Assembly (NCBI GenBank): GCA_023897205.1
Contig: JAHWDD010000002.1
Location: 2,480,001-2,544,000, forward strand
Direction of reading: 5' to 3'
Source: Exophiala sp. HKRS030
Taxonomy: Eukaryota > Ascomycota > Eurotiomycetes > Chaetothyriales > Herpotrichiellaceae
DNA: 64,000 bases
Every line of letters begins with the position of its first letter. Position 1 is the stretch's first letter. Position numbers and translations under genes: made by a program. Shown piece by piece: positions 57,409-64,000 of this stretch. The notes under the pieces were generated by a model, which made no database searches, was not told the DNA's origin, and was given only the letters and a program-made list of their open reading frames with translations.

Positions 57409-59178
57409 AGACAAGCTCCAAAACCGTTGGTCCTGCCATGAATACTGTACACAGCTTGGAAGGGGCATAGTGAACGACTACGATAGACATAATGCGGTGT
57501 GAAGAGTGTTGGGGAATGGCACTTTAAATTTGTGGGGTTCGATCCGATTTCAAGACAGAAGAAAATCAAACTCGATAGAGTACGGAGCACATAGAATGGA
57601 AAGCATGGAGTCAAGAAAAGTATCAACCTTTCCACACAAGGATTCGTTTCTCGGTAGACAATCCATTACAAACACGGGCTCGTTCCTTGTTTCTCCCTGA
57701 TCCTGGCGGGATGAGTGGATGAATGTCGCTGCGACATGCTGGAATACTAGTGAGTAAAACTTACTCGGCAGGGAACAGTCTCGCTTGATGATGTATTGTA
57801 CAGATCATCAAGGAGTCATGCTCTTGTCGTCTCTCCACGCTTCCGCTAGGAACAAATGCGGGGGAAAACAAGCTAAGATCGAGGTTCAAGGGGGACGAGT
57901 ACGAGGAGGCCGCGTTCGCACGATCACGTACAATATCAGTTGGTCGCTTAGGCTGGGGAAGTCGGATAGTGATTGTCAGGTAGGTAGATGTCGCTCTGCC
58001 GACGACATTCCTTGTTTATTCATTTCGACGTACTCGTGCGAGCACCAGCTACAAGCAATCAACTTGGGAGATTGAGTGAAGGTGGCTAGACCAGAAGAAA
58101 GAATCATCAGGAGGACCACGTGAGGGGAATGAATTTTCCCTCGGAACATCCTGCGTTCAATGTCTCTGATTGTGGGGGAATTAATGGCGCATGATGATGT
58201 TTGCTGTGGGTAACAGGAGGTGGCTCTGAATCCGATCTCGTACATGCTGTATGATTCTTTTTCCAAGTGAACAATCGAGCTCGACGAGATGTTGATCCAT
58301 GGTTCTCGATCAAAGGGCTTTTTGTTTCTACACCGGCGTGACGAGGAATTGAGGGATCATACGGATATTATTATTATGAGCACTTTTTGCAACAAGTCAG
58401 AAAAGAATCTTCTCACGATCCAAAGCAAAAGCGATGCCAACTTATCACGTCACATGAGTGGGAACATGGCGCAGGCTGCGGTTCCTGAAAAGCCCAAAGA
58501 ACCAATAGCTGAGGGTCAGATTGGGCCGCCATCGCCCCAGTGCCGTCAATTGCTCGCATTTCACTCGCTGTCTCAGTTGTTCGAAGGGGCATGTAAGGAC
58601 GCCATCGTTGATGCACAGCTTGTTTTGTTGGTCTTGTGGTCTTTGATCGGTCCAGACTGGCATCATCAAGAGCAAACAAATCTTTTCTCTCCTGCGTCTG
58701 GCGTGCTGTGCATGGACCTTCCCGCTTCTCCGTAGCTCAGGACAATCAATATTACTGCATGGCCTCGCTCCCTCTCCGTCACCGTCCAAACACTCTTCCT
58801 GCGTACCTTATCATTGAAATCACTCGAAACACCCTTCGACCTCGCTAAGCCCTGTTTCCTTATTCTCGAATTCTCTAATACATCCTCCCACCGTTTGAAT
58901 TCCGTGATCCCCAACATCTCACTACAACACCAACAGCTACTTTATCATCTTCTTGCACTTAATCTTTGTTTTCCTTTGTATCACTCATTCTCCAACTTGG
59001 TACGTACTACCGTGATGGAGATCTTTCTCCAATCCGTCCCGGATTTCACCATCGTCATCATCTTCGGGTGAGGGCGGTGAGGGACTCCTCGATACCTTGC
59101 TTTTTCGATAATGATTCTCCCGAACAAGTGACTGACAACACTTCTTCTAGAACGACGTCAAGCATTGATTTGCCCAGT
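57409..59178. other. intergenic region and probable 5' leader of the AIM21-like gene
   Basis: About 1.8 kb. The last 400 bases are pyrimidine-rich (many CTC and TTC runs), typical of a long fungal promoter and leader. A likely leader intron runs 59068-59150 (GTGAGG to CTTCTAG). Joining across it opens an in-frame upstream ATG at 59015. A 148-codon frame at 58289-58735 shows no domain. Confidence 0.5.
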
Positions 59179-62100
59179 ATGTCGGCCCAAGTTGCTCCTA
59201 CCATCCCGCCTCGTCCGACGAGAGCCCAGCAAGCCGCTGGGGTTCGGGGCGTCAACAAACTCCCTGACATTCCTCCTCGACCGATCAACAAACGCCTCGA
59301 TCGATCAGTCTCACCCGCGAACTTTCCTCGTTCTCCTCTCAACGAGCCATGGACCGGTAACCTTACTCGTCAAAAGACCAACGAATCGGTCGAAGCCCTG
59401 CCCCGTCGTCCCAGTATCCAAAATCTGCCGTCCATCGGGCAAGAAGGCATGGAATATGCAGAAGTCATGAACATGCAGACGAATCAAGAACCTCCGTCTT
59501 CGTCTCTGGCTGCCGATGCTGCCGCACAGACTCGAAATATTGCACAAGACCTCAAGCTGCATGCTCCGAAGCCCTCATTGCCCAAATCTAGTGCGGCTGC
59601 GCAAGTCCAAGCTGTCACCCGGACCGATTCATCCCAAGCGGCTCAACATGGCTTCGGCAAGCCACCGACACCAGCTCAAGACGACGGTGAGAGTCTTTCT
59701 CGCATCGGCACGCGCACCAGTTTTTCGCGCCCGGGCTCGGCCGTGGGTGGTGAGCGTCGCCCGTCGTTTCAGGCCGAAGAGACGGGTCCCGCCGAACTGG
59801 GTCTTCGAGTCCCCATTAATCCATTGCTGGGCGACGTACAGGCACCGTCTCCCGCTCCCGGAATCAGTCCTCACCACACCGGGTCGAATGGTGATAGGAG
59901 ACGATCAGTTCATGGGAGGACAAGAAGTGCCTTGGATTTCCTCCCCCCTGGAAGCTATGGTCTGCATGGCCACGGTTTGCCCCCACAGGACAAATTTGAA
60001 AAGGACTGGTATGCCAAACATCCCGAAGCAGCTCAGCATGAAGAGACTTCGGGACACGGCGTATATGAGAGCATCGGCAGTGGTCGAGGTGCTTTTGCCT
60101 TGAGCCGAGATGATTTGAACAAAATCGTCCGCGAAACTGCTAGCCGTGGTGCTGGATTTGGTGAGCATTAACCCCTGTGGCCTCGATTATTTACTGACTT
60201 TCACAGGCACCTCGGGTGAAACTTATGGAGTTCCCGATGAACAGATCGGCTATGCCGCCTCTGAAGTCTACATCTCACGATCTCAAGCCAACACCCCGAA
60301 CAGTCTGGCAAAGACCGTGACCAATTCCTCGCAACCTGTTGCCGAATCTCCGTTAAGGAAGGCCAGTTTCCCAGCCGATGAGTCCATTCCAGCTGAAGTT
60401 CGCCGTGGACGGCTTTCAGTGTCCCGCGGTTCCGATAGCCATGAAGCGGTGGACAGCGAAGCTGAACAAGAAGTACATATCCAGCCCCGCCGTAAATACA
60501 ACAAGGTCACCGGTGGTGAGGAAACACTTAACGAGACGCTTGGAACTAAACCATATGCTTCCACAACCGACGACGAGGGAGGCTATGCCAGTGAGCACGG
60601 ATACACCGTTCCTATCCTAGCAGCGGACGAAGTTGCCAAAGAAGTCGGTGTCGAACATCTCCAACCCGCTGTTTCCCCCCGAGCGGAGCGTCGTGAGAGC
60701 CTCTACGAAGAGGCTTATCGAAGTGGTGACGCTACTCCATCGTCTCGTCCCTCTAGCAGACCGACCAGTGTGCATGGGGCCTTTGCTGTCTCTCACACGC
60801 TTTCGAGATTTGTTTCTCATCATGATGAACGAGACCATATGCACACGCCTCTCGAAGACGTGGAAGAGTACGAACCCCTTTTCCCCGACGAAGACGACAA
60901 GAAGCCACTGAGTCACGCGGAACGATTCAAGCAGAGACCGAACTCACTCAAACAGCGGTTTCCCAGCCAAGACATCTGGGAAGATACTCCGAGCAGCTTA
61001 TATTATTCGGCCGAGGTCTCTACCCCCGATCTCCCGGCCCAGGTTGAGAAACCAGCGTCGAAAGAGTTTGAAACTCCCGAGCAAGAAGGTGCCCGTAAGG
61101 AGGAGCCCTCAGAGGAGGAGCGTAAGAAGCTTGTTTCCAAGGAAGAGCGTCTTGCCAAATCTCGATTTGCTCCCCATTTGCGGGATGACATGCCTACCAG
61201 ACCTGGCTTGACCCCAAGATTTCCAAGCTCTGATGTTTGGGAGGACACCCCGGAAAGTCATCAGCTTGTCACGACGATCAACTCTCCCCAGGACGACAAT
61301 GAGCCCGAAAGTCCATCCGAAGCTCCTGCCAAGCCATTTGTGCCTCCACGGCCAGTAGGCAAGAGTCGATTAGGCGAAGGCGCATCGCAGGCACAAGTCG
61401 GACCAAGTGTCCCACCTCGCCCACAGAAGCAGTCAAGTACATCGCCAACAGAGCTCAAGAAGGTGCCGAGTATACCTGATCGACCCAAGCCGCAGATTCC
61501 AGCTCGACCAGCCAAGAAACCAGACACCGCTAGCCCTTCGGAGCAAGAAAGGGTTTCGCCTCCTGTAGTCAAAGCAAAACCTCAGGTACCCGCCAGATCT
61601 GGTGCTGTTAGCAGTAAGATTGCCAACCTTCGGGGAAACTTTTTGAATGATCTGAATCAGAAATTGGGCCAAGGACCACCTAAAGAAAAGGAGAAAGAAC
61701 CAGAGCCTGTGGAAGAAAGCAAGCCTTTGGAAGACGCTCGGAAGGGTAGAGCTCGCGGCCCTCAAAGAAGAGCTCCAGCCAAGTCGCCAGCCGCTCCTGC
61801 TTCCAAACCCTTATCATTCGCATTATCAATGCCTCGCTCGTTATGGTCCATTGATGAAGGCGATGATCTGACAGTTTCTTCATACAAGTCGTCGGCAAAA
61901 GAAACAACCAAAGTGGATGACATGCCAGCTGCCGTTGGCCTGTCGGACAAGAAGGCTGAACAGGTCGATAGTTCAACTCCGGCAGACGCACCTCTACCGT
62001 CCACCATCGACACCACTGACCAAGTAGAAGAAGCCCCCAAGGAACCTATCACCAAGGATGAGCCAGCGCCGCAGGCTACCGCGTTGGCCGTCAACACCGC

Positions 62101-62386
62101 AGGTGAACTTGCAGAGCCTGCCCTTGAGTCGGCTGCAGACGAAAAATTGGCTCCTTCGGATCATCAACTTTTGGCCGAGAATGATCATCTTTCCAAGCAG
62201 ACAAGCGCCAGCAGTGGACAGGCAGAGCCTAACACGGATGAGATCTCCGTAAGTAGGCAGACCACTGTAAGCGCAAAGGACGAGGGTTTGCCACTGGAAA
62301 AGGTACCGTCCAATGAGCCGGAGGATCCCCGTGCCAATCAACTGGCCGAGGGTGAGCCAGGCCAGGCCAGCGCACAGGAAGTCTAA
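59179..62386 (+). CDS. AIM21-like actin-patch-associated protein
   Basis: Two exons, 59179-60160 and 60207-62386; 1053 residues, mostly low complexity and rich in Pro, Ser, Glu and Lys. The start MSAQVAPTIPPRPTR resembles relatives. SH3-type PPRP motifs occur at both ends (IPPRPTR, IPPRPINK, VPPRPVGK, VPPRPQK). The hallmark RFPSxD(I/V)WEDTP occurs twice, near residues 577-588 and 663-674, each followed by a Ser-rich segment. In budding yeast, Aim21 with Tda2 works at cortical actin patches to control barbed-end growth. The domain identity is strong from the repeated WEDTP blocks. A second possible start is at 59015 through the leader intron, adding a hydrophobic MEIFLQSVPDFTIVIIF sequence. 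Confidence 0.85.
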
Positions 62387-62665
62387 ACCGTAGAGTCGGA
62401 GGATAGAGCGACCGACGTGTAGGTATAGAAGTACAGAAAGCTATAAATTTCTTTCTGGATATACGGGATTATGACCTATCAGATAGGAGGAGACCAAAAT
62501 TCGGGTTTATGGGGAAATACGGGGTAGTACTAAATCTACGCAGTCGGACTCAACAAGTTTACAAGTCATGCATGAAGTTCGTGAACGCCTTTTGGATTTC
62601 ATGTCGCTCCATGTATAGTAATGTACCTTGGGTAGGTGATCCACGAGGCTGGCATGTGTCTCGTC
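62387..62665. terminator. shared 3' flank of convergent AIM21-like and SR140-like genes
   Basis: 279 bases between converging stops. Contains A/T-rich motifs such as AGCTATAAATTTCTTTCT near 62440. Both transcripts must end here or overlap. Confidence 0.35.
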
Positions 62666-64000
62666 TCACTCAAACATGTCGTCGAAATCCGCCGCCCTAG
62701 GGCGCACACGACGACCCTGAGAGAGTTGCGGGACGTGGGGCACATCCTGTCTGGAGCCCTGTCGCTGTCGTCCTTGTCCTGTCTGGGCCGAGGGTGCCGC
62801 CGTCGAGGCCTCGGCGGAAGTATCGGCGGTACCGGCTTGACCTTGTCCTTGCATCACGATGTCCTCGGATTGTGGTTGATCGACATTGTCTTCTTCATCA
62901 CTGCTGTCCACCATGGGGACACCGTCGAGGTCTTCATCGGGTAGGACGGCATGATCCATGACGGTGTCGTTGTCCTCGCCGTCGTCGGTATCCTCCATGG
63001 GTCTCCCGTCCATGTCGACGTCACCGTCCCTGTCTCTGTCGACACCGCCACCACCACCACGCGGCGGTAAATCACCAGAAGAGGAGGCGGGATCACGGTC
63101 ACCGACACTCACACTCTTCCACTTGCTGACCTTGTCCTTGTCGTTGGCCTTGCTTTCCGACGCGACCTTTTCGGTCTCTTGTTGTTTGAGTAGTGCTTGC
63201 TCCTCCTTGGCCGTGAGGGGTGGGTTCAGGAACTCCTGGACAAAGTCCTCGTGGGCGGCCGAGGGGAACACGCACCACCCTTCCCACAGCGAAAAGACGC
63301 TCTGTACGCTGCGTCGCCATTTGTCGGCCTTTAGTTTTCCCCAGTTCAGTTCGCGCGCGGAGCGGCCGAGGGTGGGAAAGACACCCTGGAGACGCAGTTG
63401 GGTCTCGAAGAGTGAGCGGTAGCGCCAGGCGTGGCGGACGCCGGCGGACGCAGAGGACGAGAGGATGTCGGAGATGACGTACAGTCCGACAAGGGACGAG
63501 GGAGTCGTGTCTTGGACGTTGGATTTGGATGTGGGTATCGGGACGCCTGTTAGATCCTCTCCGTCCTTGGTGGGGTCAGTGTCGCCAGATGCTGTAGTAG
63601 TAGGAGGAGGAGGAGGAGGAGCAGCACCATCGGTCGCAGGGGTGCCAGCAGCAGGAGTGTGATTAAAGGATGGCATCATATTATCATCAGAGTGATCATC
63701 GTGGCCGTCGTCAGAAGCACCGGATGACGTGTCTGGTCTTTTGATGTTGTGGCAGAATGGTTTAACCACATTGCGCGTAATGAGAGTGGCGACTTCGTCT
63801 GCACCGGCGCCGGCGTGTTCAATGGCGAAGCCCGTGATACGCGCGACATCACCTCTGCGCAGCTTTGCATTGGACTCGGGAAGTCGAGAGAGAAGGTGGA
63901 CAAGTTTCGTTTTGGCGAGTGGGTTGAGATATCCTGTCCCGTCCGTATCCACAGAAATCTCGGATGCATTGCCTCCAATCTTCTGATGGTCGTGGTACCG
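62666..64000 (-). CDS. SR140-like U2 snRNP-associated protein, C-terminal part (partial)
   Basis: Minus-strand frame open without a stop to the right edge; 444 residues are inside the window and the start lies outside. The visible part begins mid-domain. LNPLAKTKLVHLLSRLPESN and RGDVARITGFAIEHAGAGADEVATLITRNVVKPF form the first half of a CID-like domain. An acidic and proline-rich insert (with a PPPPPP run) follows. Then SLVGLYVISDILSSSASAGV, WRYRSLFETQL and SVFSLWEGWCVFPSAAHEDFVQEFL give the second half, as in SR140/U2SURP. The tail is very acidic, with DGEDNDTVMDH and DSSDEEDNVDQ. SR140 proteins join U2 snRNP during splicing and contain an RRM and SURP upstream, which would lie off the window. 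Confidence 0.82.
   Translation of the reverse strand, partial: RYHDHQKIGGNASEISVDTDGTGYLNPLAKTKLVHLLSRLPESNAKLRRGDVARITGFAIEHAGAGADEVATLITRNVVKPFCHNIKRPDTSSGASDDGHDDHSDDNMMPSFNHTPAAGTPATDGAAPPPPPPTTTASGDTDPTKDGEDLTGVPIPTSKSNVQDTTPSSLVGLYVISDILSSSASAGVRHAWRYRSLFETQLRLQGVFPTLGRSARELNWGKLKADKWRRSVQSVFSLWEGWCVFPSAAHEDFVQEFLNPPLTAKEEQALLKQQETEKVASESKANDKDKVSKWKSVSVGDRDPASSSGDLPPRGGGGGVDRDRDGDVDMDGRPMEDTDDGEDNDTVMDHAVLPDEDLDGVPMVDSSDEEDNVDQPQSEDIVMQGQGQAGTADTSAEASTAAPSAQTGQGRQRQGSRQDVPHVPQLSQGRRVRPRAADFDDMFE

Noticed and set aside
58289..58735. 148-codon plus-strand frame upstream of the AIM21-like gene
   Set aside because: No domain and opposed by a minus-strand frame. It lies in a probable promoter.

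Overview
This window is a gene-rich piece of a filamentous ascomycete genome (Pezizomycotina). Most genes carry short introns of about 40 to 120 bases with GT donors, CTRAY-like branch points and AG acceptors. The content is also typical of moulds: Zn2Cys6 regulators, a UDP-galactopyranose mutase, an AIM21-like actin protein and an SR140-like splicing protein. The mix of aromatic catabolism genes would suit a eurotiomycete or black-yeast-like fungus, but that is inference. All exon-intron structures below were read by eye from splice signals and frame continuity.

Left edge, 1-10.7 kb: the N-terminal part of a secreted arylsulfotransferase-like protein, an HSL-type alpha/beta hydrolase, a four-helix membrane protein, a large single-span protein possibly related to yeast Tag1, and a small basic protein. 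Long gene-free stretches separate them.

Aromatic catabolic region, 11.7-24.3 kb and probably to 33.7 kb: a Gfo/Idh/MocA oxidoreductase, a carboxymuconolactone-decarboxylase-family protein, an intradiol ring-cleavage dioxygenase, a beta-propeller muconate-lactonizing enzyme, a fusion of two EthD-like modules with a 3-oxoadipate enol-lactonase-like hydrolase, and an SDR. These could together carry an ortho-cleavage (3-oxoadipate) route from a catechol-type diol. Next come a zinc aryl-alcohol-type dehydrogenase and a P450 transcribed divergently, a Zn2Cys6 regulator, a second SDR and a cyclase-family hydrolase. They could form an upper pathway that makes the diol.

Second accessory group, 34.2-45 kb: a Zn2Cys6 regulator, a polyol-type zinc dehydrogenase, a Baeyer-Villiger-type flavin monooxygenase divergent from a transketolase/dihydroxyacetone-synthase-like enzyme, and a sugar-porter MFS transporter. 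This looks like a second metabolic cluster with an unknown substrate.

Right part, 45-64 kb: a 4.4 kb gene-poor stretch with possible gene remnants, an ABM-fold small protein and a nuclear-looking acidic protein. Then come a triose-phosphate-translocator-family transporter divergent from UDP-galactopyranose mutase (a probable galactofuranose pair), the AIM21-like protein, and the C-terminal part of an SR140-like protein that runs off the right edge.
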